This document shows positions 5,475 to 13,198 of a stretch of 16,287 bases of DNA, in pieces. Each line of letters begins with the position of its first letter. Position 1 is the first letter of the stretch. Source of the stretch: Nitrospinota bacterium (GTDB lineage: Bacteria; JADFOP01); contig JADFOP010000046.1 of the NCBI GenBank assembly GCA_022562795.1, forward strand, positions 1 through 16,287, read 5' to 3'. The translations under genes were made by a program, and so were the position numbers. Below the pieces are notes generated by a model. It ran no database searches, had not been told where the DNA came from, and worked only from the letters and a program-made list of their open reading frames with translations.

Positions 5475-6698
5475 TTACCTTTCTTCAACCAAGTAGATAG
5501 AGCGCCTCGATTCCCTCCCGATGCGGATCAAGACCTGGTCGCTTATCCAGGTCTGGGGCGTTATCTGGCTGATGGTTTCTTCCTGACCAATTAGGAACCC
5601 AATAAGGTAGGCCTGGCCATCTTCCCAAGCCGTGTCACCGGGGTCTTCATTGGTTAGAGGGAACGCAAATTCGTACTCGCGGGTTGAGCCCACCGACCTA
5701 AACCCTGCCCCTAGCAAATTGCTCGTTTGGTCCTGGACCAGGAACCCTGAGGCCATTCACGTATGGGCTCCTTTCGTCGACCGGGGACGGGGTGTTCTCA
5801 CATTGGGGTCAACGCCGATAAAATAATCCTCTATTCCACTACGCGTCAGCAGTTTGGCGTCATTGAAGTCGCCGATCATCCCGTGATGTTCGAAGTCCTT
5901 AAAGAGCATCGCAATCCAGTTCTTGGTGTCCGCCCTAATGGCGAAATAGATTGCTCCTTGGTGAATTTTCGTCCAGACCTCCAGGTGGTATTGCTTTGGG
6001 TCATTCACGATGACATCCCCAGAGGTGCCTCAGCCATAATCGGTCACTGTGGGGTAGTTGGCCCCCACGTGGATTCGTTTGTGGGCAGCGTCCCACCACT
6101 CATTGGGGTCGATGACGCCGTCGAGGCGCGGCGGGGACCCCTGGCGGGCAACGAAGGAAGTGTTGAACTGGGCCAGAGGGAGGGTTTTGTCCCGAAGCTC
6201 CGCTGGGTACTCTGTCGGGTTATATTTCACAACCACTTGGCCCGGGCCGCCGCCGCATCCTATCCCATAGACGTCCCCTGTTATTGCATCCACGTGGAGA
6301 TGGAAGTGGTCCGTGGCGTAGCGAACGGGACCGATATGATAGCTCACGGCGCTATTAGGCAGGTGGGTGTCAAACATGTAGACGAAGGCCCCGTGCTCAA
6401 AGGTGAAAGCCTCAAACTCCAGCTCTTTGGCTCCCGGGTAGGTGCGCTCCAAAAATTTCCTCGCGATGGCTTCGGCCAGGCCGCTGGAGATTTTCACCTG
6501 GCTGGCGTCGAGCAGGTAATCGCCTCGGCTGTCCAGGTAGTATGTCTTTCCTGAAGGGCCCGTCTCCACGCTGGCTGCGATCTTCTCTGGGTTTTCAACT
6601 ATTGTGGCGAGCCGACCACCGCAGGCGTGTGTGGTGTGTGGGAGAAATAGCACCAAGGCCCCAGCCACCACAAAGGGTATGAATTTTATCCGTTTCAT
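5475..6698 (-). CDS. Secreted protein with two selenocysteines (U223, U314), CBM9/DOMON-like C-terminal domain
   Basis: Three consecutive open segments in one frame (6698-6033, 6029-5760, 5756-5475) are separated only by TGA, giving a 407-residue protein. It has a signal peptide (MKRIKFIPFVVAGALVLFLP, cleavage near THA-C) and a strong AGGAGG start. Residues ~60-160 look PepSY-like (LDASQVKISSGLAEAIARKF, HFHLHVDAITGDVYG) ending in CGGGPG. After ~190 comes RLDGVIDPNEWWDAAHKRIH, typical of carbohydrate-binding-9/ethylbenzene-dehydrogenase-like beta-sandwiches. Sec sites are TVTDYGUGTSGDV and TKGAHTUMASGF, both inside this sandwich; they may pair with each other or bind a ligand. The sandwich does not make sense if the protein stops at either TGA, and each TGA has a hairpin downstream. 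I do not recognise a named family for the whole protein; function unknown. It heads a unit with CYCXC and SCO1. Confidence 0.8.
5729..5746 (-). promoter_or_regulatory. SECIS-like hairpin after U314
   Basis: The mRNA GG-U-UCCUG / CAGGA-CC stem with loop GUC (or CCU-GGUCC-AGG) begins 10 bases after UGA 5757-5759. An overlapping alternative, UGGUC-CAG-GACCA, would begin 16 bases after the UGA like most others in this window. Confidence 0.5.
6000..6014 (-). promoter_or_regulatory. SECIS-like hairpin after U223
   Basis: Perfect 5-bp stem GUCAU-CGUGA-AUGAC starting exactly 15 bases after UGA 6030-6032, extendable by two G-C pairs with an AU bulge. Confidence 0.5.
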
Positions 6699-6872
6699 TG
6701 TAAATCCTCCTGATTACTTGGTTTTCACCCAAAAATTTTACGCCCAAGCATGGTCTGGTTTAGATTAGTTGAGTGCGCTAAACGTTTTTCAACTGTCTTA
6801 AATCTTCGCTAGCCCAGTTACCCATTTACTGCTTTTGTATCGCACCCATCTCAACTGGCCCTTTTCCTTCTT

Positions 6873-7460
6873 CTAACGATGATGATCGATGCCTTTGTAA
6901 GCCTCGATGAACTTTACAATCCGTTCCTCATCGAACCCATCAAACTTGTCGATACGTCCCCAGGCCGTCAGGGCGATGGTCTTGTCTAATCGTGGGTTGG
7001 GCGCCAGAATGACGTATCGGTCATACCGCCTGACGACCTGCTCTAACTGCTGGATCAACCGGCCACAATTCCGACAGCGGTATTGGACCAACACACCGCC
7101 GTCTTCGAGATTGTGGACCTGCACCTCGTCAGGGATCGGTGCTTGATGAATCCCCCACCGGGCTAAGGAACCCAAATGGGGGCCAGAGGTGGGAGGGAGG
7201 CTGTTGTAGGGGGGATGCGGGGTGTCGGGAGAGGATATGTGCCACGTGGGCTGAACCGGTATGGCGGTTCCAACCGAGCTTTTCATCATTTGGTTGACGA
7301 ACCACCCTCCGGCCAGAACAACCACCGACAGCCCGATAAGCGGGAGCGCCATCGCGCTAGATTTCTTACGCCGCTTCTCTTCCTGCCGCCTTCTGCGTCG
7401 CTCTTTCTTGCTTGACAAAAGCTCTACCCTCCCTGATGGGAACTCAAGACATCTTTTCAT
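6873..7460 (-). CDS. DUF3105-like membrane-anchored protein
   Basis: A protein of up to 195 residues with a very basic N-terminus (KKERRRRRQEEKRRKK), one membrane helix (AMALPLIGLSVVVLAGGWFV) and an extracytoplasmic domain. The domain carries PPTSGPHLGSLARWGIH, VHNLEDGGVLVQYRCRNC and RLDKTIALTAWGRIDKFDGF, which match the DUF3105 signature (PPTSGPH, HNLEHGGV, LTAWG). Function is unknown; members often accompany redox or cytochrome genes. The CRNC pair could be a redox or metal site. The annotated ATG has GAGG close by, but a TTG at 7416-7418 preceded by GGGAGGG would give the more usual 'SSKKERRRRRQE' start. The 174-base gap downstream (6699-6872) shows no gene. Confidence 0.82.
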   Translation of the reverse strand: MKRCLEFPSGRVELLSSKKERRRRRQEEKRRKKSSAMALPLIGLSVVVLAGGWFVNQMMKSSVGTAIPVQPTWHISSPDTPHPPYNSLPPTSGPHLGSLARWGIHQAPIPDEVQVHNLEDGGVLVQYRCRNCGRLIQQLEQVVRRYDRYVILAPNPRLDKTIALTAWGRIDKFDGFDEERIVKFIEAYKGIDHHR

Positions 7461-7530
7461 AAGCCCTCACTGCAAGGGCTATGTGGCACAGTGAAAAGTA
7501 ACCTATGAAAATGCCTTTCTTCGCAGACAT

Positions 7531-8097
7531 CTAGAGGAGCTCCTTGATTTGCTTGGAAAGGACGGCCAACGTCAGGGAACCGAAGTGCTTGTAGGCTATC
7601 TTGCCGTTTCGGTCGATAAAAAATGTCTCCGGTACTGCATATACCCCGTAGTCAATCGTTATCTTGCCGTCATGGTCCGGCCCGTTGGGATAGGTCTTGC
7701 CGTGCTCCCTAATGAAGGCCAAGGCTTCCCTTCGCTCATCCTGGATGTTCACCCCGACGAAAACCACTCCTCGATCTCGGAAGGTCAGCCAGCCTCCCTC
7801 CAGGATAGGAGCCTCAAGCTTGCAGGGGATACACCACGAGGCCCAGAAGTTGATGACCACGACTTGGCCAAGGTAGTCAGCCAGGGAAAAGCGCTCGCCG
7901 TTGAACAGGACAAACTCCAGGGGCGGGGTCTGCTGGTTGACCAGGGGTGATGGAATGAAGCGGGCGTTTTTGGTTAGACCCCATGCGAAGAGCCCCACCA
8001 GCCCGAGCAGACCGCCAAAGACCCATAACGGAGTCCAAAATCTCCGGACTGATGATACCGCGTTTAGCCTGGAAGCTTGGTGGATCTTTTCGTCCAC
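7531..8097 (-). CDS. CcmG/DsbE-like thiol-disulfide oxidoreductase
   Basis: A 188-residue membrane-tethered thioredoxin-fold protein. A helix at about 22-42 (TPLWVFGGLLGLVGLFAWGL) anchors it. The active site is W-C-x-x-C at Cys89/Cys92 (NFWASWCIPCKLEAP), and the C-terminal GVYAVPETFFIDRNGKIAYK holds the cis-Pro loop of the CcmG/DsbE family, which keeps apocytochrome haem-binding cysteines reduced in the periplasm. Start is a GTG (8095-8097) after GAGGGGAAG. No other cytochrome c maturation genes are visible, so it may act more generally on exported Cys or Sec proteins nearby; that role is inferred. Confidence 0.88.
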   Translation of the reverse strand: MDEKIHQASRLNAVSSVRRFWTPLWVFGGLLGLVGLFAWGLTKNARFIPSPLVNQQTPPLEFVLFNGERFSLADYLGQVVVINFWASWCIPCKLEAPILEGGWLTFRDRGVVFVGVNIQDERREALAFIREHGKTYPNGPDHDGKITIDYGVYAVPETFFIDRNGKIAYKHFGSLTLAVLSKQIKELL

Positions 8098-8127
8098 GAC
8101 GTCTTCCCCTCAATGGTCGGACGACCT

Positions 8128-8141
8128 CCCCTGATAAGGGG
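8128..8141. repeat. Short inverted repeat in the ccmG-like gene leader
   Basis: CCCCTGATAAGGGG has 5-bp arms around GATA, 30 bases upstream of the GTG start at 8097. It could be an operator or a 5' leader hairpin. The rest of the gap 8098-8300 shows no gene. Confidence 0.3.
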
Positions 8142-8300
8142 GCGCTGCCCTATCTGTGCCTGGTATCGTCCAAACCATAGAGGAGTCGTCCTCCTTCGGC
8201 GAGGCTAGGCCTCGATCCAGACCGTTGGCACCGTATCACCCTAATTAGCCTCCCCTCCGGGAATGAAGCAAAACCGACATAGAGTTAGCCGGGTGATGTT

Positions 8301-8582
8301 TTAGGCCCTCTTCCCGTCACGCCCCTCACTCGTTCCTTCTTTTAATGACGTAGGTATGGGCGCTCCTTTAGCTGATCCCACCTCGTCTTGCAGGGCCTCA
8401 ATGTGACGGGCTATCTCTTGTTGCTGTGCCCGGAGCATCGCCAGCTTCTCTTCCGGCGTACCCTCCTGAGTATTCTTCTCTGGTGACGATTCTGAAGGGC
8501 CATGTTTTCCCATACCCCTCATGCAGAAATACATCATCAAGGGGCAAGCCAACAATAACAGCAGCAGAACTAGATTATTCAT
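8301..8582 (-). CDS. Small membrane protein with coiled-coil tail (DUF2933-like)
   Basis: A 93-residue protein with an N-terminal hydrophobic helix (NNLVLLLLLLACPLMMYFCM then RGMGKHG), a polar linker and a helical, coiled-coil-prone segment (PEEKLAMLRAQQQEIARHIE). The helix with a Cys-Pro followed by R-G-M resembles small membrane proteins near copper and metal resistance genes (DUF2933 type), but the match is loose and no function is known. ATG with AGGAAACAGTC upstream. It lies 41 bases downstream of the TlpA-like gene, so probably in the same unit. Confidence 0.6.
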   Translation of the reverse strand: MNNLVLLLLLLACPLMMYFCMRGMGKHGPSESSPEKNTQEGTPEEKLAMLRAQQQEIARHIEALQDEVGSAKGAPIPTSLKEGTSEGRDGKRA

Positions 8583-8623
8583 GACTGTTTCCTTTCACTT
8601 AGAATCCCCTTGTTAACCTGGGC

Positions 8624-9244
8624 CTAACATTCGACCTCGGCTTTGGCAAGTTTCGAATGGGCGAGCAGCGATCCGATGTAGCGACAGCCATCCTGTGAGC
8701 TCCAGTTCCTGCCTCCAATGGCACGACCCACAATGTTTCCATCAGGGTCGATGAGAACCGTCATGGGGATGGACCATAGACCGTAAAGTGACGCGACTTT
8801 CCCCCTGCGGTCCAACAGAGCGGGGAAGGTCAAGCGGAACTGCTCCATGAAAGCTCTGACCGTGGAAGGGTTTTCCTTGAGATTTACAGCGAGAATTGTG
8901 AATCCGTAGTCTTTGAACTTTTGATAGAGCCGTTCCATAGAGGGCATCTCTGCCCGGCACGCAGGGCACCAGGAAGCCCACAAGTTCAGGAACACAACAC
9001 TGCCCCGGAAGTCTTTCAATGCGACTTGATTCCCTTCTGAATCGGGAAGCGTAAACTCAGGTGCCTTCATCGGCGGCACCGCTTTGAGCACTCCAAGGGT
9101 GGATGCGTAGTGGTCTTTCCCCTGAACGCTTGGAGGGAACACGGTGAATCCCGCCACCAAGCCTAGACCCACCGCCAGCCACGCCCAACGGGCGATAAAA
9201 CCATCTCGGTGGCGTGTCCTTGATAGACGTCTCGGTTGTCTCAT
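8624..9244 (-). CDS. TlpA-family periplasmic thioredoxin
   Basis: A 206-residue membrane-anchored thioredoxin-fold protein. The anchor is at about 19-36 (RWAWLAVGLGLVAGFTVF). The fold begins KAPEFTLPDSEGNQVALKDF, the active site is W-C-x-x-C at Cys93/Cys96 (NLWASWCPACRAEMP), and SLYGLWSIPMTVLIDPDGNI holds the cis-Pro loop. TlpA/ResA proteins reduce exported metallochaperone or cytochrome thiols. An extra cysteine ends the protein (AEVEC). I chose the ATG at 9242-9244 because of a GAGGGAAGG directly upstream; an upstream GTG at 9280 lacks this. Together with the CcmG-like and SCO proteins it forms a periplasmic thiol-maintenance set. Confidence 0.9.
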   Translation of the reverse strand: MRQPRRLSRTRHRDGFIARWAWLAVGLGLVAGFTVFPPSVQGKDHYASTLGVLKAVPPMKAPEFTLPDSEGNQVALKDFRGSVVFLNLWASWCPACRAEMPSMERLYQKFKDYGFTILAVNLKENPSTVRAFMEQFRLTFPALLDRRGKVASLYGLWSIPMTVLIDPDGNIVGRAIGGRNWSSQDGCRYIGSLLAHSKLAKAEVEC

Positions 9245-9375
9245 CCTTCCCTCACAAAAGGAATGGTTACTTCCTGGCACCGAAGCCCCCTGGTCCCTCG
9301 TTTAGCAGCCAGAGCAACAGCCTCTGACAGCCTGGGTTCAGGGAAACTAGCTAGGCAGTTAGGGAGTTCTGGGGC

Positions 9376-9753
9376 TTATACGGATCGTGGAGGGTGTTCT
9401 TCCGGAGGCGTGACCAACGAAACGATCCTAATTTGCATGGGAAGGGATATAGACTCAACGTGGGAGATGGAGGTCGCTGAGGCCTGCATCCCGAGGAATG
9501 GCGTCAGGTCGTAGGCCAGGAGGCAAACTGTGCAAGGGTTGCTATCAGTTGAGGAAGAGTTAGAAGGTGAAGGGCTTTGGTTACTATTCCCGCTACGAGG
9601 AGGGCACTCGCCGGGTCCCATGCGCGTACACGGGCCCTTGTCGCCCGACATGCATTGGTCCTGAGCGCTGGCGGTTGGTGTGAAGGGAATTACCCCCAAG
9701 AGTGTGGGGACTATAAAGGATACAAGCACCAAAATGTGGAGGAGCCGTTTCAT
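9376..9753 (-). CDS. Secreted cysteine-containing small protein, unknown
   Basis: A 125-residue protein that I do not recognise. It has a clear signal peptide (MKRLLHILVLVSFIVPTLLG, cleavage near SAQ). The mature part has a Ser/Asn/Pro-rich linker between two cysteine groups: DQCMSGDKGPC and GECPP before the linker and NPCTVCLLAYDL after it. C-x2-C near the C-terminal third could bind metal, which would fit neighbours dealing with metals and thiols. It has its own promoter (9786-9814) and is the first gene before the TlpA-like gene, 131 bases downstream. ATG with AAGGACTAAG upstream. Confidence 0.62.
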   Translation of the reverse strand: MKRLLHILVLVSFIVPTLLGVIPFTPTASAQDQCMSGDKGPCTRMGPGECPPRSGNSNQSPSPSNSSSTDSNPCTVCLLAYDLTPFLGMQASATSISHVESISLPMQIRIVSLVTPPEEHPPRSV

Positions 9754-9785
9754 ACGATCTTAGTCCTTCTTTCTACTGGGCCCCC

Positions 9786-9814
9786 AACATAGATGTGCCT
9801 TCTCGGAAAGTCAA
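9786..9814 (-). promoter_or_regulatory. Sigma70-like promoter for the secreted Cys protein unit
   Basis: Minus-strand TTGACT (9809-9814), 17-base spacer, TATGTT (9786-9791), about 33 bases upstream of the ATG at 9753. It lies in an AT-richer gap after the Met/His-rich gene and probably starts transcription toward the TlpA-like gene. Confidence 0.5.
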
Positions 9815-9850
9815 GAATGTTATTAATAAAACTCGGCAAGCGCGGGCCAC

Positions 9851-10213
9851 TTACTTGCCTGCCTCTTTGGCCTGATTGCGACCCTGTTGAATCATCCTGT
9901 CGCCTTGTTTGGCCATCATCTCGGCCATCTTCTTCATCATCTGACCCTTGAGGACCATCATCTCGCCATGCAATTTGGGGTCCGCGTCCCGGCCGCCCAT
10001 CATCCCATGCATCATCCCATGCATCATCCCGTGCATCCCGCCGTGACCCGTCTTACCGCTGTGGCCCGTCATGCCCGAGCCCATCATGCCGCCCTGTCCC
10101 ATCATGCCCATGCGTCCCGAATGGGCCTCTTTCTTTTCAGCCTGAGCCAGGGAGACGACCAAAACGATGGCCAATCCCGTGATTGCCACTATTCCGAGTG
10201 CCTTTTTCATCAT
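9851..10213 (-). CDS. Met/His-rich periplasmic protein, probable metal binder
   Basis: A 120-residue exported protein (MMKKALGIVAITGLAIVLVV, cleavage after AQA). The mature N-terminal half is a low-complexity stretch of Met, His and Gly (MGMMGQGGMMGSGMTGHSGK then GGMHGMMHGMMHGMMGG). The C-terminal half is a Met/Lys/Gln amphipathic helix (KGQMMKKMAEMMAKQGDRMI). Such Met/His clusters bind Cu(I), Ag(I) and other soft metals in periplasmic copper proteins. It contains no cysteines. The core HGMM unit comes from a 12-bp tandem repeat. AGGAGTCAAG precedes the ATG pair. It lies downstream of the MFS gene, which is consistent with metal handling, though its cargo is unknown. Confidence 0.75.
   Translation of the reverse strand: MMKKALGIVAITGLAIVLVVSLAQAEKKEAHSGRMGMMGQGGMMGSGMTGHSGKTGHGGMHGMMHGMMHGMMGGRDADPKLHGEMMVLKGQMMKKMAEMMAKQGDRMIQQGRNQAKEAGK
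9998..10037. repeat. Imperfect 12-bp tandem repeat inside the Met/His-rich gene
   Basis: About three copies of CATCCCATGCAT-type units encode repeating His-Gly-Met-Met. Repeat number is likely to vary between strains by slippage, changing the number of candidate metal ligands in steps of four residues. Confidence 0.7.
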
Positions 10214-10302
10214 CTTGACTCCTTTCGAGCGGTCGTAAGTTCCAGCAAGACAGACTTCGGGGGGATTCCCGATCCTGACCCTTTAGATGGTGGCAACCTG
10301 GT

Positions 10303-11589
10303 TTAGGTTCCCCGTTTTCCCGGGAGAGTCTCGTACATGCGGAAGGCGACGACGAGTCCCGAGAGCATCGTGAGAGCCGCGATGACGTGGATGGCCGCCT
10401 TCATCCCGACGAAGTCGGCGATGAGGCCCGCGAGGAGCGCCCCGACGGCGTAGCCCAAATCCCGCCAGAAGCGGTAGACCCCGAGCGAGGTCGCCCGCCA
10501 CTCGGGGTGGGCCACGTCGCCCACCGCCGCAATAATGACCGGGTAGACCATCGCGGTGCCCAGGCCCTGGATCACGGCCGCCACTATCCACCACGAATAG
10601 GTGGGCAGGAGCGCCGTCATCCAAATCCCAACGGCCTGGACGGTCATCCCTCCGACGATGAGGTGCTTTCGCCCGATCTTATCGCTCAGGGGGCCGGTGA
10701 CGGGCTGCAGAATCCCCCAGACCATTGGGTAGACGGCCTTGATGACGCCGATGGCCGCAATCCCCAGACCGTAGGATGAGAAGAAGAGGGGGTAGATGCC
10801 CCAAGACATCCCGTCGTTGAGGTTGTTCACCAACCCGGCCTGGCTGCAAGAGGAAAGCGCCCGCTCCTTCCACGTCGTCAGGGAGAAGATCTCTCGCAGG
10901 GACGGTTGCTCCTTGGCCATAGGTTCAGGATTGCCCGTCCCCGGATTGCCGCTCGGCGCCGCCCGGAGGCGGGCCTCGTAGCGGACGTGCTCGATGGTAT
11001 CCCTGACGAAAAACGTCGATACCAGGAGCCCCGCAAAGGCGATGCCGATACCCATGTAGAAAGGCTCGGGCCGCAGGCTGTAGCGTGCGGCGATCTCGCC
11101 TGTGAGCAACGCCATGATGCCGACCGAGAAGTAGCCTGCGAACTCGTTCAGCCCGACAGCCAGGCCCCGCCTCTTTGGGCCTACGAGATCGATCTTCATG
11201 TTGACGGTCATCGACCAGGTGAGGGCCTGGTTGATGCCGAGCAGCACGTTGGCCACGTCGAACCAGAACCAGCTGTTGGCGTAGATGATGATAAACGGCA
11301 CGGGCAGGCCGATTATCCAGCCCAAGACGAGCACGCGCTTGCGGCCCCAGGTCTCGGAGATGCGGCCCGCTAATAAGTTGCAGAGAGATTTCACCACGCC
11401 GAAGGTGATGATGAACGAGACAATGGCGGTCTTGGAGGTGAGGCCGAACTCCTGCTCGCCGATGAGGGGGACAACGGTGCGCTCCAGACCTACCATGGAG
11501 CCCACGAACCCCACCGTCAAGAGAAGCAGCGTGAACTGCTGCCAGTTTTCTTTGATGCCAAGCTTGATCTGGTCGTGTTGGGCCGGCAT
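10303..11589 (-). CDS. Major facilitator superfamily transporter
   Basis: A 428-residue inner-membrane transporter with about 12 helices. The N-terminal half has the MFS signature between helices 2 and 3 (LLAGRISETWGRKRVLVLGW), repeated in the C-terminal half (PLSDKIGRKHLIVGG). The two halves are joined by a ~50-residue cytosolic linker (ARLRAAPSGNPGTGNPEPMA). The substrate cannot be read from sequence; position between the MBL/ArsR module and a metal-binding periplasmic protein suggests efflux of a sulfur, metal or metalloid compound. It starts 110 bases after the MBL stop and probably belongs to the ArsR-controlled transcript. A second, truncated copy of its 3' end lies at 4195-4290. Confidence 0.9.
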   Translation of the reverse strand: MPAQHDQIKLGIKENWQQFTLLLLTVGFVGSMVGLERTVVPLIGEQEFGLTSKTAIVSFIITFGVVKSLCNLLAGRISETWGRKRVLVLGWIIGLPVPFIIIYANSWFWFDVANVLLGINQALTWSMTVNMKIDLVGPKRRGLAVGLNEFAGYFSVGIMALLTGEIAARYSLRPEPFYMGIGIAFAGLLVSTFFVRDTIEHVRYEARLRAAPSGNPGTGNPEPMAKEQPSLREIFSLTTWKERALSSCSQAGLVNNLNDGMSWGIYPLFFSSYGLGIAAIGVIKAVYPMVWGILQPVTGPLSDKIGRKHLIVGGMTVQAVGIWMTALLPTYSWWIVAAVIQGLGTAMVYPVIIAAVGDVAHPEWRATSLGVYRFWRDLGYAVGALLAGLIADFVGMKAAIHVIAALTMLSGLVVAFRMYETLPGKRGT

Positions 11590-11699
11590 GGCTGACGCCC
11601 CTAGCCTTTCCAGACTCTGTCACCACGACGCAGGGGCCTTGCCTCGAGTCGAAGGACCGAGACGCGAATGAGTCCCGTCGAGCTCCTGGTGGGGTTACC

Positions 11700-12434
11700 T
11701 TACGTCGTCAGGCCCATGTTGGACCGTCGAATATTGGCGAAATCTTCGGGCTGGGGCGGGATGTCCTGGGCCAAAGCCTTTATAAACTCATCCTTGGAGC
11801 GGGCCTGGAGCCCGATGTTGAACCGCTTCTCGAATCCGATGGTGGAGCTCGGCTTCCCGCTCATGTGGCGGCCACAGACCGAGCCCGCGGAGTGGGCGGG
11901 ATAAATTTCAAGGGCATCGTCCAGGGCCAAGAGCTTTCCAAAGAGGCTCTCGTAGAGCTGAGCAGCCCCTTCGCGCGTATCGAGCACCAGGTCGGGCCGG
12001 CCCACGTCGCCCACAAAGAGAGTATCGCCAGTGAGGACGAACCAAGGCCCCTCGCCACGGGAGCGGTCTTCGACTACGAGGCACATGCTCTCGGGGGTAT
12101 GGCCAGGAGTGTGAAGGGGCGACATCACAACGTTGCCCACCGCCACCTCATCTCCCTCGGCCAGCGGCACAAACTCGTAGGCGGCCTCGGCGGACTCGTG
12201 CAGGTAAATGGGCGCCCCGGTGGCCTCGGCGAGCTTGCGGCTTCCGGAGAGGTGGTCGGCGTGGATGTGGGTGTCGATGATATGGGTGATCTTAACGCCT
12301 GACTTCTCGGCGAGCTGGAGGTAGGGCTCGATCCCCACCTGGGGATCAACGATGGCGGAGCATCCTTTGCCCCCTCACGCCAGGAAGTAAGCCAGACACC
12401 CTCCCGGGTCGTGTCGGAGCTGCTCGAAAATCAT
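11700..12434 (-). CDS. MBL-fold persulfide dioxygenase-like protein with selenocysteine (U20)
   Basis: A 244-residue metallo-beta-lactamase-fold protein related to ETHE1-type persulfide dioxygenases and glyoxalase II-like enzymes. Metal-site motifs are THIHADHLSG (His56, His58, Asp60, His61), HTPGHTPES, GDTLFVGDVGRPDL and YPAHSAGSVCGRHMSGKPSS; the last is typical of the persulfide branch. The true start is the ATG at 12432-12434, after AAGGAG, and the frame crosses an in-frame TGA (12375-12377) at residue 20: CLAYFLAUGGKGCSAIVDPQ. Family members usually have Cys where U20 lies ('YLxGC...xVDP'), and translation starting after the TGA would lack the first beta strand. Expected role: oxidise low-molecular persulfides; Sec could give it reactivity with selenium or soft metals (inference). 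It follows the ArsR-rhodanese gene by 54 bases. Confidence 0.85.
12328..12349 (-). promoter_or_regulatory. SECIS-like hairpin of the MBL selenoprotein
   Basis: In the mRNA UUGAUCCCC pairs with GGGGAUCGA (9 bp, one G-U) around the tetraloop AGGU, starting 25 bases after the UGA. The loop is at 34 bases, farther than in the neighbours but still within the range known for bacterial elements. Confidence 0.5.
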
Positions 12435-12488
12435 CGCCTTCTCCTTATCTATAGAGCCACGACGATACCGGCCGTTGGGCCGCTCGCC

Positions 12489-13163
12489 TCACTCCTGGCC
12501 CACGGCTACGGGCAAACCGGCTACTCGCCACTCGGGAACCCCCTCTTCAAAGCGGCGGGCCGTGAAGCCCCGTTCGCGGAGGAGCTCGACGGCGTGAACG
12601 GCGAAGACGCAGTACGGCCCCCGACAATACGCGATAATCTCCTGGTCCGTCGGCAGCTCGGCCAGGCGCCGCTCAAGCTCCTCCAGAGGAACTGAGACGG
12701 CCCCCGGGATGTGTCCCGCCCGGTACTCCTCGGCGGGGCGGACGTCGAGGAGAGTCACGTGGCCCTCCCGCACCCATTCCAAGAGCTCTCGGCGACCGAC
12801 GGGCTCCAGCGCTTCGGGGACCTCGAAGTAGTCCTGAACGACCCGCTCGATGTCGGCCAGACGGCGTTCGGCCAGCGATCTGAGAGCGATCCAGAGGCCG
12901 CCTACGGCCTCGTCAGCAAGGCGATAGAAGACGTAGAGGCCCTCCTTGCGCGCCTCGACGAGACGGGCCTCCCGGAGCACCTGTAGGTGCTGGGAGCAGT
13001 TGGCCAGGCCGAGGGAAGCCTCTCTGGTCAAGCTCTCGACCGTTCGCTCCCCCTGGGCCAAAAGATCAAGCAGCTCCAGCCGCTTGGGGCTGGCGAGCGC
13101 CTTGCCGATGCGGGCGAACTGCTCGTAGAGCTGGTCTTTAAACATGCGGCCCTGCTTGGACAT
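12489..13163 (-). CDS. ArsR-family regulator fused to a rhodanese domain
   Basis: A 224-residue two-domain protein. Residues ~10-95 are an ArsR/SmtB winged helix (FARIGKALASPKRLELLDLL, SQHLQVLREARLVEARKEGL). Residues ~125-222 are a rhodanese domain with LLDVRPAEEYRAGHIPGAVS and the active-site loop YCRGPYCVFA (Cys180, with a second Cys185). Such fusions are thought to sense or transfer sulfane sulfur. The ArsR part has Cys56 in LANCSQHL near the recognition helix, a plausible sensor thiol. The protein starts at ATG 13161-13163, directly downstream of a strong promoter and a 20-bp operator, so autoregulation is likely. The next gene encodes the MBL selenoprotein, giving a reactive-sulfur response module. 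Confidence 0.93.
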   Translation of the reverse strand: MSKQGRMFKDQLYEQFARIGKALASPKRLELLDLLAQGERTVESLTREASLGLANCSQHLQVLREARLVEARKEGLYVFYRLADEAVGGLWIALRSLAERRLADIERVVQDYFEVPEALEPVGRRELLEWVREGHVTLLDVRPAEEYRAGHIPGAVSVPLEELERRLAELPTDQEIIAYCRGPYCVFAVHAVELLRERGFTARRFEEGVPEWRVAGLPVAVGQE

Positions 13164-13177
13164 AGCGAGTCTCTCTC

Positions 13178-13197
13178 AAGTATTCAATTGATTACTT
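13178..13197. promoter_or_regulatory. Operator for the ArsR-rhodanese regulator
   Basis: AAGTATTCAATTGATTACTT is a 20-bp near-perfect palindrome (nine of ten base pairs match) covering the expected transcription start, right between the -10 box and the ArsR start codon. The form (AT-rich dyad, TTCAA/TTGA core) is typical of ArsR-family sites. Confidence 0.7.
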
Positions 13198-13198
13198 A

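Noticed and set aside
5475-6698. Three separate small genes instead of one two-Sec gene
   Set aside because: The three segments share one frame, abut at UGA only, lack ribosome sites at the inner starts, and together make a continuous beta-sandwich domain.
10925-11626. Minus-strand open frame of 233 codons in another frame of the MFS gene
   Set aside because: The translation is Arg/His/Pro-rich with no membrane helices, a typical frame shadow of the transporter.
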